Positions 10,601 through 23,268 of a stretch of 64,000 nt of DNA are shown here, piece by piece. The stretch's first letter is position 1. Each line of letters opens with the position of its first letter. A program made the translations under genes and the position numbers. Source of the stretch: Adiantum capillus-veneris (Eukaryota; Streptophyta; Polypodiopsida; Polypodiales; Pteridaceae); NCBI GenBank assembly GCA_014529385.2, contig CM043963.1, positions 104,884,912 to 104,948,911 on the forward strand. The letters are read 5' to 3'. The notes below the pieces were generated by a model. It searched no databases. It worked only from the letters and a program-made list of their open reading frames with translations, and had not been told where the DNA came from.

Positions 10601-12723
10601 TCTCAAAGGATGGTGTCAGAATGGATCCTGCAAAAGTTGAAGCGATCAAGTCATGGCCAGATTTGAAGACGGTGCACGATGTCCGAAGTTTCTTGGGACT
10701 ATGCTCCTACTACAGAAGGTTTATCCGAAATTTCGTTGAGATTGCTTCACCTTTACATGCTCTTCAAAACAAGGCAGTCACTTTTAGATGGACACAGAAA
10801 GAGATTTCAGCTTTTAATCTCTTAAAGGAAAAGATGACTTCAGATCCAGTCATTGTGTTGCCAGATCTTAGGAAGTCATTTGTGGTCCAGTGCGACGCCT
10901 GTGGTAGTAGCATTGGTGCAGTGCTAATGCAAGATGGCAGGGTAGTAGCCTATGAGAGCAGAATTTTGCAAGGGCCAGAGATGACCATGCAGGTCTATGA
11001 GAAAGAGTTACTGGCTGTGATTCATGCGCTCTTAAGTTGGAAACACTACCTGCTAGGTGCAGATTTCGTTGTCCAAATGGACCATCAGACCTTGCGATAC
11101 TTCTTGACACAAACAAAGTTATCTGAGAAGCATATGCGATGGGCAAATATTTTGTCCATGTTCCATTTTCAGATTGTGCATGTGGAAGGCAAGAAGAACG
11201 TTGTGGCTGATGCCTTGTCAAGGAAGCCACAAATTTCAGCTGTGTCAATTCCTTATCATCATGAACTTGATGATATGAGAGAACAGTATGCAAATGATGA
11301 AGATTTTGCAAGGGTCTTCGAGCAGCTAATGGATGGACAACGTCATGAACACTATCTTCTTAAAGACGGGTTCATGATGATGCATGGCAGATTGTGTGTC
11401 ACAAAGCCATTGCGACGCAAAGTTATGGAAGAGAGTCATGTCCCACCGTATGCAGGGCATCGTGGTATCGATGCTACAGTTAAAGCGGTTGAGACATTCT
11501 TCTACTGGCCTACATTGAGAAGAGATGTAGATGCCTTTGTGCGAGAGTGCCTAATTTGTCAGAAGGTCAAGTTTGACAGGCAAAAGGCGCCAGGGTTATT
11601 GCAACCACTACCTATTCCTGATAAACCATGGGAAAGTATTGCTATGGATTTTATCTTTGATCTTTTGAGAACGCAGACAGGAAACGATGGTATTTGGACC
11701 ATCATTTGCAGATTCAGCAAACAGGCTCATTTTATTCCTGTCAGGAAGAAGATAAAGCGAGATCAGATGGCACGCTTGTTTATGAGCAATATTTTCAAGT
11801 ATCATGGCATGCCACAGTCGATTGTTAGCGACTGTGATCCACGCATGACAAGTTTGTTCTGGAGAGGCTTGTTTGAGAATATGGGCACAACGCTCAAATT
11901 CTCTTCGTCATTTCATCCTCAAACAGATGGGCAGTCAGAAGAGGCAAATTCTACTGTCCTAGATCTCCTAAAGTGTTATGTGTCAGAGCATAAAGGAAAG
12001 TGGGAGCAGTATTTGCCATTGGTGGAGTATGCATACAATAATACAGTGCATTCATCAACTGGCAAGGCACCCTTTGAGATAGTTGAAGGTGGCAAGAAAG
12101 TTCCTCCCATACTGCATACAAAGGACAAGATATTTGAAGCAAATAAGTATGTTCAGGACATGGATGAAATGTACAAGAAGGTCAAAGTGGCCTTAGAAAA
12201 GACTCAGGCAAAGCAAAAAAAAGCAGCTGATCGTCACCGTCGTGAAGTGGTATATTCACTTGGTGATTGGGTGCTTTTACGCTTTGAAAAGGCAAGGTTA
12301 AAGAAGATGAAGGGCAAGGAAAGACTGTTTCTAAAGCTCAGCATGCGTTACTATGGGCCTTTTCAAGTGTGCGACATAATCAGTGATGTTGCATATAGGC
12401 TGAAATTGCCTGACAGTTGGAAGATTCACAATGCGTTTCATGTGAGTCTTCTCAGACCCTATGTGGGTGATGTGCCAGAAGATATGCCAGCTGAAGATCA
12501 ACCGGAAGTCGAGGAACTTGACGAGATCTTGGTCCCTCAACAGATTTTGGCACACAAAGAAAGGAAAGTGAAAGGCAAGGTTGCTAGGCGTTACTTGGTA
12601 AAGTTCAGAAACTATCCACCAATGGATGCTAAGTGGATGGAAGAAGGTGAACTTGCAGAGTCACCAACTGTGTTATCACTTTACCTTGAAGCCTTCGATT
12701 TGCAACCTACCTTGACCCCTTGA
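7660..12723 (+). pseudogene. gag-pol: G1 gag-pol polyprotein with one in-frame stop codon
   Basis: One frame from the ATG at 7660 (MADRPDD) to 12723 is broken only by TAG at 10432-10434. Domains by residue: Gln/Pro/Met-rich N terminus to about 275; gag core 277-433; zinc knuckle [15 protein letters not shown] near 520; protease with DPGT near 588 where DSG or DTG is usual; reverse transcriptase from about 770, with the catalytic FFDD just after the stop; RNase H (CDACGSSIGAVL) near 1075; integrase with HHCC zinc site (about 1265-1310) and the later Asp and Glu residues up to the QTDGQSEE segment; C-terminal chromodomain from about 1605, which in relatives directs integration to heterochromatin. 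Codons upstream of 7660 in the same frame lack an ATG. The stop falls inside the reverse transcriptase palm, so this copy would need readthrough or help to move. Confidence 0.95.
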
Positions 12724-13296
12724 GTTTCAAAGCTACATGGATTGTCAGTGTGACAATGGCTTCTGAAACAAATGATGTACATGGTATTTAAAGTGAGCTC
12801 AAATCAAATACCTATTACATGAATGTTAGAGCTGTACAGATTGTCAGTTTGGCAATTGCTCTTATGGAATGTCCAAAAGTTTGGTTAGTGCTATAGAAGT
12901 GAGTATTTCTTGTCAGTTTGTCAAGGATACAGTAATTGCTTCTATTGAAGAGTACATGTGTAACTGCATTCTTAAACTGTCGGTTTGGGTATACTCGAAA
13001 GTGTCACGGGATCCAACGTGTACTATAAGACAGTGGCAAAATGTGCAGCTACCATTTTGTCATTGGAAAGTTAGTGACTCAAAGCAATGGCAGAGTGCGC
13101 AGCTACCACTATGTCATTGGGACAGGGTTCACACGCAGGCAATACATGTGTCAACGAGGTGTTGAATACACCAGGGCTGACAATGAGCATGTATGTGTCG
13201 TACATGTGTCGACAGGTGTTGAATACATCAGTGTTGACTGGAAGCATGTACGACATAGATGCAAACGAGGACGTTTGAGATTTCAAGAGGGGGGTA
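12724..13296 (+). other. G1 3' untranslated region with diverged short repeats and polypurine tract
   Basis: Contains three diverged TGTCAGTKTGNCAA-type units (12744, 12840, 12910), then paired blocks around GCAGCTACCA and GGTGTTGAATAC. The polypurine tract CAAGAGGGGGG ends two bases before the 3' LTR. No coding capacity that I recognise. Confidence 0.7.
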
Positions 13297-14773
13297 TGTC
13301 ACCAGCGTGTGACTACTATCTATCCTTTTTGTTGATTTCTTTCTTATTATCTATTTACTTTCACTTTTTGGAAACACCCCTCGGGAAATCTAACTGCCCT
13401 GCATTGCATAGCTAGTGTGGAACTGTCCAGAGGGAGTCAAGGCCTGAGGGCAAGAGAGCACTAAGGTTGGACAAAGACTATGGTTAGCCAAAGTGGGGTC
13501 ATTGACTAGCCAAAGTGGAATCCTTTGCTACAGAGGCTACATTTCAGTTCTGGATGTGGCCATAGTGTACAAAGAGGGTCGGATGACCTAGAAAGATACA
13601 ATGGCAGTATCTCCTAAAATTTAGGGAACTGCTATTTTGGGACCTGAAAATGTGTTTGCGTCATTACCTCCGGAATGACAAGGGGAACATTTTCTTACTC
13701 TGCCGTGAAGTCAACTAGGCAACCGATTGGGAGATTTTTAGGCGGCAACCCCGAAACGGGAAAATGCTTATAAATGTGCCAAGTGGCACCTTCTGGTGCA
13801 CTTTCCTCATGCAAGAAAAGGGGGCGCTGAATTTTAAGCTGGGAGAGGCTCATTTTCAGATTTTGTCACAGGTTAAGAGCTATGGAGTGCTTGCTTTCCC
13901 TCCTATGTACAGTGCGGTGCCAGGAGTGATGCCCTGCACGCTACGCACTGTCCTCTCTCTCCCCTTTGGCAGTATGTTATGCCCCACTAGTGGGCTCTTC
14001 ATTTGACCAATGTACAGTTGTGTGGGTTCATGCGCGATTGCCGAGGCAAGAGCCTCTTGCACAGGTACTGGATTAGCTAGCGGCTAATCCCCCCGCAGGT
14101 ACAGGTGAATTCGGAGAGGTTTCACGCCAGAAATCTCGTCTGATTCAAAGGGCAAGTAGCCCTACAGGTGCGGGAGCTCGAGGACTTGCTAAGGATGCGA
14201 CCAGCACGCGAAACGGAGCCCGAAACAGTAAATTACAGCCTGCTGTGTATTTTTGCAGGTTTAGGGTTTTGGCCCTAAACGGACCCTAATACCCCCAGGA
14301 AGTTCGGGGACGCAAGGGGACCGCTGTACAGGCGATCTGGCGCATTTTCAGGGCTGAAAACAGAGAATTCAGCGTGCTGCAGATTCTCACCAGGTTTTGC
14401 AAAGTGCCCGTATGCGTCGGGAAAGTCAGTCAATGCGTGGGAATACTGACTGTGAAGGGTCCTAGTACAGTTATGCTGCCGAAATCACGCCGGAACAGTT
14501 GAAATTCAGCCAAGTTTGTGCGGGGCAGCTTGTAGGGATCCACAGCATTTATTCCCTCTTTTGAACAATAAAGAAATACCGAAAGGGGCGCCTAAGTTAG
14601 GGGCCAATCTGGTGTCGGTCTTCTCATACAAGTGCATTCTAGCATCTGTATCCCATTCCCCTCTCTTGTGTCACTATAGCGCACGTATAATAGACGACTA
14701 ATAATGGGTGAAAGCTAAATCAAGGTTTGAAGTAAAGTCTACCACCCTTTTTGGATTGAACGGGCCGGTTTCA
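13297..14773 (+). repeat. G1 3' LTR
   Basis: Same length and ends as 6076-7552, about 98 percent identical by eye. Followed by the CCAGG duplication. Confidence 0.95.
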
Positions 14774-14778
14774 CCAGG

Positions 14779-15063
14779 TACTGCGGAACTTGCTTCAATC
14801 TTCCCTTCGGAGTTGCCTCCTCCAGGTAACTTATCGCTCACCACACTAAACTGCCCTTGTAACCCGACGGTGGAAGGGCGTCGGCTCACCATGTGTAGCC
14901 TGCGGTTTAGGCTCTGAGTTGCCGGTTAGCTTCCTACAACCCTAGGTGTATTTTCCCCTATGTCTCATGTGGCTCACTTACCTATTTTCCCCTTTCCCAT
15001 ATTTTGCCCATTTATTATGTCGTGAGGGCTAGGAGAGGGGGTCGGGCAATCTCGGTCTAAAGG

Positions 15064-15115
<52 letters not shown>

Positions 15116-15292
15116 TGGGGGGGTGTGTGTAAAAATCCTTACAACATGCATCAGGTGCCCTCTAGGGCAGCAGCATTTTATGATGCAGTAGATGGAACAT
15201 TTTTGACTCAGCCCATATCTGCGTTTTGGACAGCCTCGGAGGTCTCACCCCTAGTGTTTTCCTCGGGGCAGCCTTGCTTTATGGTGACGCAA
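14779..15292. other. Flank of G1 with a GA array, nothing else recognised
   Basis: A GA array of about 40 bp lies at 15069-15110. The rest shows no gene or known repeat. It continues the sequence interrupted by G1. Confidence 0.45.
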
Positions 15293-15524
15293 TGACACAG
15301 CATCTCATCAGGATGCCGAAGGGAAGAGTGCGCAATGGAAGTGCGAGACAGTAGCACGAGTGGCAAGAGTTGAGAGTGAGAGAGAGTAAACGCAGAGATA
15401 GGTGTACCAGATTGTGATGGTACACAAAGAATAAAAGAATGTATTTATATGTGAGGGTACAAAGAAGGGTGTGTTCACCCGTATAACTTTATACACGGGA
15501 GACGAAGGGACTTTACACCCAACA
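15293..15524 (-). repeat. C2 3' LTR
   Basis: In minus sense it begins TGTTGGGTGTAAAG, like the C1 and C3 LTRs (TGTTGGGTTAAAGG). The lower boundary at a TGACACAGC is approximate. No second copy is present. Confidence 0.6.
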
Positions 15525-15575
15525 ACCTATCAATTAAAGGCTAACCAACTTCCATAATTGTATGCAATGCTCATG

Positions 15576-16178
15576 CTAAGCCTTTGTAAGACTATTAGTG
15601 AGAACATCTGCAGGGTTATCTAGGGTTTTGATCTTAGTCAGTGTGACAAGACCATCATCCAAGTCCTGTCGAATGAAAAGGTACCGAAGATCTATGTGTT
15701 TAGTACATGCATGGAACATGGCATTCTTAGCCAGACAAATTGCACTCTGACTCTCACAACCAAGCACTGGAGTACATGAAGAAAGACCAAAATCCTTGAC
15801 CAAACGGCCAAGCCAAATAGCTCCCTTAGAAGCTTCTCTGACTAAAATATATTCAACCTTTGTAGTACTCAATGCCACAATTTTCTCCAACATCGAACAC
15901 CAAGAGATAGCTCCACCAACCAAAGTAAAGACATACCCACTAGTAGATTTCCTAGTGTCAAGATCTCCTGCCATGTCAGAATCACAAAATCCCTACAGCT
16001 CTAGTGTATCCTTTCCATAGCATATACACTTCTCGTGTACCTTTAAAGTATCTAAAGATACATTTCACTGCTTCCCAATGCTTGCCAGGGTTAGACATAA
16101 ATCTACTAACAACTCCCACTACATGAGCAATGTCAACGTAAGTTGCAACCATGGCATACATCAAAGATCCACAAGCTG
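15576..16178 (-). pseudogene. C2 pol, RNase H part
   Basis: The minus strand reads GSLMYAMVATYVDIAHVVG and then, in another frame, MAGDLDTRKSTSGYVFTLVG followed by SQSAICLAKNAMFHACTKH. These are the copia RNase H landmarks, as in C1. At least one frameshift lies near 15980. It is interrupted upstream by C1 at the AGCTG site (16174-16178) and continues at 21674. Confidence 0.85.
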
Positions 16179-16428
16179 TGATGAGTGCGCGGCGGTGTGT
16201 GCAAGTGAGAGCACGCGAGGAAGTGCAGTGTGTGTGCAGAGAGAGGAGGCGAAGGCCAACAGGAGAGGAAGCGCTAGCAGAAGAGAGAGGGCTCACGTTT
16301 TTGGGAAAAACTCAATAAGTGAGTTTTGGGTTTTCCCACTTTTATTATAAGTGACCTTTAAAAAATGTTGAACCTGGACAAAGTATAAAAATGTACAAAA
16401 AGGGGTTATTTAGGCCTTTAACCCAACA
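16179..16428 (-). repeat. C1 3' LTR
   Basis: In minus sense it starts TGTTGGGTTAAAGGCC and ends in CTCATCA. TATA-like TTATAATAAAAG lies near 16340-16352 in minus sense. The target duplication AGCTG abuts its low end. Confidence 0.9.
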
Positions 16429-16463
16429 ACCTCCCACTTAAACGCATAAATGGCGCCTTTAAG

Positions 16464-19400
16464 CTACGTGACTCCCACCATCTCTATGCATAGATGATGT
16501 TGTGCTTTGGGTAAGCACTTAGTGAGAGCATCGGCTGGATTTTGTGATTTATGGACCTTAACCAATGTAATAAGGCCATCCTCAAGCACTTCTCGTATGA
16601 AGTGATACCACACATCAATATGCTTTGTGCGTGCATGAAACACGGCGTTCTTTGCCAGACATATGGCACTCTGGCTATCACAACCAAGCATAGGTGCCTT
16701 GGCAGGCAAACCAAACTCACTGCATAGGCGTACTAACCAAATAGCTTCTTTGGAAGCTTCAGTGGCTGAAATATATTCAGCCTCTGTCGTAGACAATGCA
16801 ACAATCTTTTGCAATCTAGAACACCATGAAACAGCACCTCTCGCAAGAGTAAATACATAGATACTTGTGGATTTCCGTGTATCCATATCACCAGCCATGT
16901 CAGAGTCACAAAATCCTTTCAATTCCATTGGTCCTTTACCATAGCAGAGGCATTTGTTTTTAGTCCCTTTCAAGTACCTCATAATGGACTTTACAGCATC
17001 CCAATGCAACTTGCTTGGATTAGCCATAAATCGGCTCACAACTCCCACTGCATGGGCTATGTCAGGCCTAGTAGCAACCATAGCATACATAAGTGAACCA
17101 CAAGCTGAAGCATAAGGCACACTTTGCATGTCATTGGCTTCTTCCTTTGACTTGGGACAATCATCCTTGGAGATCTTGACATATGGCTGTAATGGCACAC
17201 CAAGAGGCTTTGCTTCAGCCATGTTAAATCTGTCCAACACCTTTTGAATGTACTTTTCTTGCGACAAATACAATAGGCGCTTGTCTCTTTGCCGTGTAAC
17301 ACGCACTCCAAGTATATGTTCAGCTGCCCCAAGGTCTTTCATTGAAAACGCAGATTTCAGCTGCCCTTTAAGAGCATCAACAGTGCTTCTTTTCTTTGCA
17401 GCTATCAACATATCGTCTACATAGAGCACAAGAATGATAGGGCTGCCATCCTCATCACGTTTGGTATACAAACAATCGTCTGCATGGCTTCTTTTGTAAC
17501 CATGTTTAAGCATGAAGCGATCAAACTTCTTGTACCACTGTCTACATGATTGTTTCAGCCCATACAAGCATCTATTGAGCATACATACCAAATGTTCCTT
17601 GCCAAGGATGACAAAACCCTCGGGTTGCTTCATGTAAAGCTCTTCTTCCACATCACCATGTAAGAAAGCGGTATGTACATCCATTTGGTCCATTTCCAAA
17701 TCAAGAGCAGCCACAATGGCAAACAATACACGCAAAGTGGTCATCTTCACAATAGGAGAGAACACTTCCTGAAAGTCTATGCCCTTGGTTTGAACATATC
17801 TCTTTGCCACAAGCCTTGCCTTATACTTGGGTTTTGCATCAACAGTTTTGATTTTGTACACCCATTTGTTAGGAATAGCCTTCCTTCCTTTGGGCAATTC
17901 AACCAAATCCCAAGTATGATTAGCATGCAAAGCTTTAATCTCTTCCTGCATAGCAAGCTCCCACTTGTCGCTGTGCTCACATGTCTTTGCCTCTTTGTAC
18001 GTAAGAGGCTCTCCCTCATCTGTCAACATAATGTAATGCAAAGAGGGGTCATATCGACTCACAGGCCGTCTTTGACGAGTAGACCGCCTCACCCAATGAT
18101 CCACATTATCCGGCAATGGGTTTACATCAGGTGGCACTACAAAATCATCAACAATGGGCTGCTGTACATCATTTTCAGCATTGTTTCTTGGCTGCAAATG
18201 CCCTTTAGGAGCCTCAATTTGCTGTCCAACATCATCTGGCTCAAACACCACTGGATCATCTACATTTTCAGCCATTTGTGGTGCATCCTGAGGGTCAAAA
18301 ATAGGCCTAACAGGTGGCTGGTCATGCTGAAATTTCACCCTTTTATGGTCATGCTTTGAGGCACAATTGTTTTGAAGCAGCCTTGCCTCATTAAAAACAA
18401 CATCTCGGCTGCGTACAACCCTTTTGAGCTGAGGTAACCAAATCCTGTAACCCATTTCGCCTTCTTCACCATATTCCATGAAGAGGCCTTTAATGGACTT
18501 TGCATCTAGTTTACTCCTCAACTCTAGTCTTACATGCACAACAAAAGCTTCGCAACCAAAAATGCATAAGTGATCATATGAAGCAGGCTTGCCAGACCAA
18601 ACCTCTTCAGGGATGTCACCTTTCAAAGACATGTGAGGGGATCGATTGCATATATACACTGCAGTTTTCAAAGCTTCTCCCCAAAATCCATGAGAGAGAT
18701 TAGCTGTGGACAGCATGCATCTCACCCTCTCACAAAGTGTCCTATTGAATCTTTCAGCCACACCATTAGAAGAGGGGTTGTATGGCACAATAAGCTCCCT
18801 CTTAATGTCCAAATTTTCACAAAACTTGTTAAATTCAGCACTTGTGTACTCCCCCCCATTGTCTGTACGCAAGCATTTTAGCTTTCTACCTGTTTGGGTG
18901 GTCACAAATGCATGAAATTTCTTAAACGCAGCAAAGGCTTCATCCTTAGATTTAAGCAAATAAACCCAAATTTTCCTAGAATGATCATCAACAAAGGAGA
19001 CAAAATAACATGCACCACCCATAGACTTAGTAGGCATGCTACATACATCAGAATGTACAAGATCAAGCACACAAGATTTACGAGAGACACCAGAGTAATA
19101 AGAACGCTTTACTTGCTTGCCATATTGACATTCATTACAAAAGTCAAGCTTTGTGCCTTTAGCATCAAGCTTGTTCAAAGTACAAAGCTTAGAAAGACCC
19201 TTTTGGCTCATATGGCCAAGCCTCTTGTGCCACAACTCCATGTGAGAGTTAATTTCAACCAATGCAATAAACTTGCCCAACACGGCCTTTCCATGCATGC
19301 AGTAAAGTGTCCCTTTCTTTGTGCCCTTTACAATCAGCCTTGAGCCTTAAGTCATTTTCCATGACCCTCTCTCAAACAAGATGCTGTAACCATGCATATC

Positions 19401-20672
19401 CATCTGACCAACAGAAAGCAGACTCTTCTTGATTCCCGGCACATATCGAACATCATGCAAGACAAGCCCATTTGTGCCATCTATGGAGAGATGCACAGTG
19501 CCAATACCCTCAATGGAACATGCATGATTGTTTCCAAGGTATACATGGCCACGCTTGCCCGCATCAAAAGTAGAGAAACACTCCTTGATAGCAGTCACAT
19601 GTAATGAAGCACCGGAATCAACAATCCAAGTCTGGGACAATGCATCATTGACAATCAATAAAGCATCAATAAGATCACTCTTGGTGATCTGCATGTCCTG
19701 TGAATGAACATTTAGAGAGGCATCAAAGTCATAAGCATCATCATCTGACAAAGTGGCACACAAGATGTCCTCTACATCTGGCAGCTCCTCAATCACGACA
19801 CTAGAAGCCACATTGGCCTTCTCTTTGTCCTTTGAGCTATCCTGTGCATCTGCCTTGACTTCCTTCTTCTCTTTCTTTTTGTCTCCTCCATTCTTTTTTC
19901 TTTCTAACTCAGCTTTATAGTACCTGCAATCGGGTTTCTTGTTACCTTTCCTGCCACATTGATAGCAAGTCACATCACCCTTGCCTTTGCTTGCATTTCC
20001 CCTTTCTTTACTCTTCCTCTTACTCCTTTGTGCATAAGCATTCTTCTTTTCTGTCCTGCCTCTAACCATGTTGGCAGAGCTGCCTCCCTCTCCACTTGCT
20101 TTCCTCCTGATTTCTTCATTCAAGATAGAACCCCTAACACCATCAAAGGTCAAATTGGGGTTATTGGACAATGAAACCACCAAAGTTTCCCATGACTCAA
20201 GTAAGGTCGTAAGAAAGAAGATAGCTTTCAGCTTATCATCAAAAGGGGGAAAGCCGAAATCCTGTAATAACTGCGACAAAGTACCTGCGAATAATGACAA
20301 GTGCTCTGCCGCGCTCTTGGACTCATCTAGTTGCATGCCAACAAGTTTTCGCATCAAGTGCACCTGGTTGACAGCCATTGTATTTTCATACATTCCCTTT
20401 AACTTCTCCCACACATCAAAAGTAGTCGTGAGACCTTTCACATCAATGACGGTCTCATCTGTCATGGCCATTTTAATGTATGTAACGGCTTTCCTGTTCA
20501 TGCTAACCCATGCTTCATCTGTCATATTCTGTGGCTTCACATGTTCAAGTGCCCCTTCGCAATCCTTAAGGAATAGGATTCCCTGAATCCTGTCTTTCCA
20601 AAGATCAAAACCTGTTCCATCGAACCTCCTAATCTCGAAGAGGTTCTTCACATCCGAAGAAGATGAGGCCAT
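16464..20672 (-). pseudogene. gag-pol: C1 gag-pol polyprotein with one in-frame stop
   Basis: Starts at the ATG at 20672 (MASSSSDVKNLFE) and runs in one frame to 16464, broken only by TAA at 19349-19347. Gag resembles the UBN2/copia type. Its zinc knuckle reads CYQCGRKGNKKPDC, with Asn in the place of the usual His. The protease has VDSGASLH. After the stop come the integrase HHCC region (HKRLGHMSQKGL, then CNECQYGKQ), the catalytic Asp/Asp/Glu segments (LRTDNGGEYTS and SNGVAERFNRT), reverse transcriptase with LYVDDMLIA, and RNase H ending near TKCLPKAQHH. The stop falls between protease and integrase. The rest is uninterrupted for 944 codons, so decay is recent. Confidence 0.95.
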
Positions 20673-21421
20673 AGTTGCACGAAATAAGAGGGATAATACA
20701 ATGAATTTTTGGGCAAAATGCGCAAAAATCGGAGTACAGCCTCACAAAGATGTGCACTACAGCTCCAAATGGTCACAGGAGCAATTTGGGGCAAAATAGA
20801 TCGATTTGGGCACAAAATTCAATTTCTGAAATTTCTGCGCAAGAAATTTCAGCGAGTGCTCGAAAACAACGAATTTAGTTGTTTTTAACCTCAGAAAACA
20901 TACATAAGGCTAATACACAGCCTTTAGAAGCATGTAAGCACAAAAGCCCCAATTTGTAGCATCAAAATTGCATGAAATTGAGCCACAAATGGTCATACAT
21001 CGACAAAATTTGTCAAATGTGCATAGATTGCATCAATTTGCACTTTCCCGAATGTAATCGCACCATAAAAACACTTGCAAAAACCTGCGCAAATCTGAAA
21101 TTTGCTTAAAACACCTGTTTTAGGACTTGTTTTTAGGCAATTTCAGGGTTTTCGGGTAGCGGAGACTTAGCAAAAGTATTCCCACACCTTAGTACATCAT
21201 TTGCAAAACCTGTATTTTCGCTGTCATAACCTGTAATTTCCTGTTTTTGACCTAATTTCAGCCTGTTTTAGGTCAATTTGGGTTGCCGGGAGCTCTCTAG
21301 TGTCCGGGGACGAGTCCTTTGACGACGAAATTGCAAAATCTCGCGATAAAGTTGACCTTCTTGGCTGAAATTCAGCGTTTGCAGGTTTGGGGGCAAACCC
21401 TAATCTGGCTCTAATACCAGT
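20673..21421 (-). other. C1 untranslated leader and primer-binding site
   Basis: About 750 bp without a gene between the 5' LTR and gag. Next to the LTR, minus sense reads TGGTATTAGAGCC (21419-21407), close to the initiator Met tRNA complement with one change. Several ATGs are missing on the minus strand, as expected for a leader. Confidence 0.7.
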
Positions 21422-21673
21422 TGATGAGCGCGCGACGGTGTGTGCAAGTGAAATAGCACGCGAGGAAGTGCAGTGTGTGTGCAAAGAGGGGAGGCGAAGG
21501 CCAACAGGAGAGGAAGCGCTAGCAGAAGAGAGAGGGTTCACGTTTTTGGGGAAAACTCAATAAGTGAGTTTTGGGTTTTCCCACTTTTATTATAAGTGAC
21601 CTTTAAAAAATGTTGAACCTGGACAAAGTATAAAAATGTACAAAAAGGGGTTATTTAGGCCTTTAACCCAACA
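21422..21673 (-). repeat. C1 5' LTR
   Basis: Partner of 16179-16428 with the same ends, followed by the second AGCTG. Confidence 0.9.
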
Positions 21674-21678
21674 AGCTG

Positions 21679-22863
21679 ATGCATAAGATGTACCCTTCAT
21701 TGCATTAGCAAATGCATCATCCTTTGGGCAATCAACTTTGCTAAGCTTTGCATATGGCGGTAAAGGCACACCATCAACTATATTAAACCTGTCACAGTGT
21801 CAAAGTACTTTGCTAATGTACTTGTCTTGGGAGAGAAACAACATGTGCTTCTCTCTATCTCTTTTAATCCGCATACCTAAAATGTGTTCAGCTATCCCCA
21901 ATTCTTTCATTGAGAAGGCTGACTCAGCCACCATTTAAGAGCATTCAAAGTACTCTTATGCTTTCCTACAATCAGCATATCGTCCACATATAAGACTATC
22001 ACAATAAGGCTTCCATCATCGGCCTTTTTAGTGTACAAGCAATAATCAGAATGACTGCATTTGAATCCATGGTTAAGCATGAAGGTGTCAAATTTTTTGT
22101 ACCACTGTCTTGGGGCTTGTTTGAGCCCATGTAAGCTGCGTTTTAGTTTACATACCAAATGCTCTTTTCCTCGAATGACAAAACCTTCTAGTTGTTCCAT
22201 GTACAATCCCTCATCCAAGTCACCATGAAGAAAAGCAATATTCACATCCATCTGTGAATAACTCTAAATCCAAGAGAGCATACAATACACGGAGAGCAAT
22301 CATCTTCACATTGGTGAAAAGACCTCCTCGAAGTCTATGCCTTCCTTCTGTGTATAACCCTTGACAACCAATTGTGCTTTATACTTATCAATACGTTTCA
22401 ATTTGTAAACCTATTTATTAGGGATAGCTTTCCTACCCTTGGGCAAAGGTACAAGCTTCCATGTGTTATTTGCATATAGAGAATTCATCTCGTTTTGCAT
22501 AGCAAGCTCCCTTTTTCTCTTGTTTTCACATGATTGTGCCTCTTTAAATGTCAGAGGCAATGGGCCTACATCCTCAACTATGTGCACACCATCACTAGGT
22601 GCTAATTTTCAGCATTTCCTTGCTGTTGTAACCTGTTTTCAGCATGTTCTTGTTGTGCTACCCCATCTGCATTGACTTGCTGTCCATTATCTTTTGGTTG
22701 TAGCACAATGGGTTGCTGCTCTTTTTCAGCATATAGGAACAAAATCTTCAGCTAATGGTTGCTGTATGGCTGGCTGCTCATGCTGAATTTTGACCTTCTT
22801 TTTATCAAGATCACCCTGTGTAGCATTGTTCACCAACTTTTCCTCATTAAATACTATGTCTCA
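21679..22863 (-). pseudogene. C2 pol, reverse transcriptase part
   Basis: The minus strand reads MDVNIAFLHGDLDEGLY, FVIRGKEHLVCKLKRSLHG and VLYVDDMLIV, the copia reverse transcriptase core with catalytic YVDD near 21990. It aligns segment by segment with C1. Frameshifts occur near 22250 and 21905. Beyond 22400 the linker between integrase and reverse transcriptase is heavily mutated. The upstream part resumes after element A at 31422. Confidence 0.85.
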
Positions 22864-23268
22864 CGTAACCAAACTACTGGCGTGTCAAGCCATTGAAGAA
22901 TGGAGCCAGCCTGCAGATCCTGGCCGAGGGGCCTAAACCCTAAGTGAAGAAGTAGAAGCAGCAGAAGAAGTTTTACCAACTTGCAAAGTCTTGTCGAGTG
23001 GCCTAGTTTTAAAGAAGAGTTCCCACCAACTTATGGGACCCTGTCCGATGGGGCCTAAGTGACCTAAAGTTTGAGCTCTACACGACATACAAAGCTTACA
23101 TATTTTGATTTTAAAAGAAAGGTTTGGGGCCAATATTCTTTGGGGTGGAATTCCGCCATTGTGCCGTGTGTGCTCTCTCTCTCTCTCTCTTTCAGTTCAG
23201 TTGTTGAAGTGCTAAAAGTCTGTTCACTTTGTTCTTTTTCGTTGGCATATGGTGCCCGTTTCGTGACA
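22864..23268 (+). repeat. A 5' LTR, shortened
   Basis: Matches 30684-31421 at both ends but is 405 bp against 738 bp. The middle part, including the CA array and the CACGTGGC/GACGTGGC region, is absent. Ends CGTTTCGTGACA. Contains a short CT array near 23175. Confidence 0.8.

Larger units (their letters stand above)
6076..14773 (+). mobile_element. Ty3/gypsy chromovirus G1, near-complete
   Basis: Two LTRs of exactly 1477 bp bound an 8.7-kb element flanked by the 5-bp target duplication CCAGG (6071-6075 and 14774-14778). Order inside: gag, protease, reverse transcriptase, RNase H, integrase, chromodomain. That is the chromovirus order of Ty3/gypsy elements. By eye the LTRs differ at about 25-30 sites with no length change, so this is one of the youngest insertions here. 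A polypurine tract (AAGAGGGGGG) precedes the 3' LTR. The only obvious coding defect is one in-frame TAG at 10432. Confidence 0.95.
16179..21673 (-). mobile_element. Ty1/copia element C1, near-complete, inserted in C2
   Basis: LTRs of 250 and 252 bp (16179-16428, 21422-21673) flank one gag-pol frame. The element is bracketed by AGCTG at 16174-16178 and 21674-21678. The LTRs differ by about eight substitutions and a 2-bp indel by eye. The minus-strand polypurine tract AAGTGGGAGG lies just inside the 3' LTR. The order protease, integrase, reverse transcriptase, RNase H defines copia. Confidence 0.95.

Noticed and set aside
17673-18359. 228-residue plus-strand frame inside C1
   Set aside because: Antisense shadow of the integrase/reverse transcriptase linker of C1.
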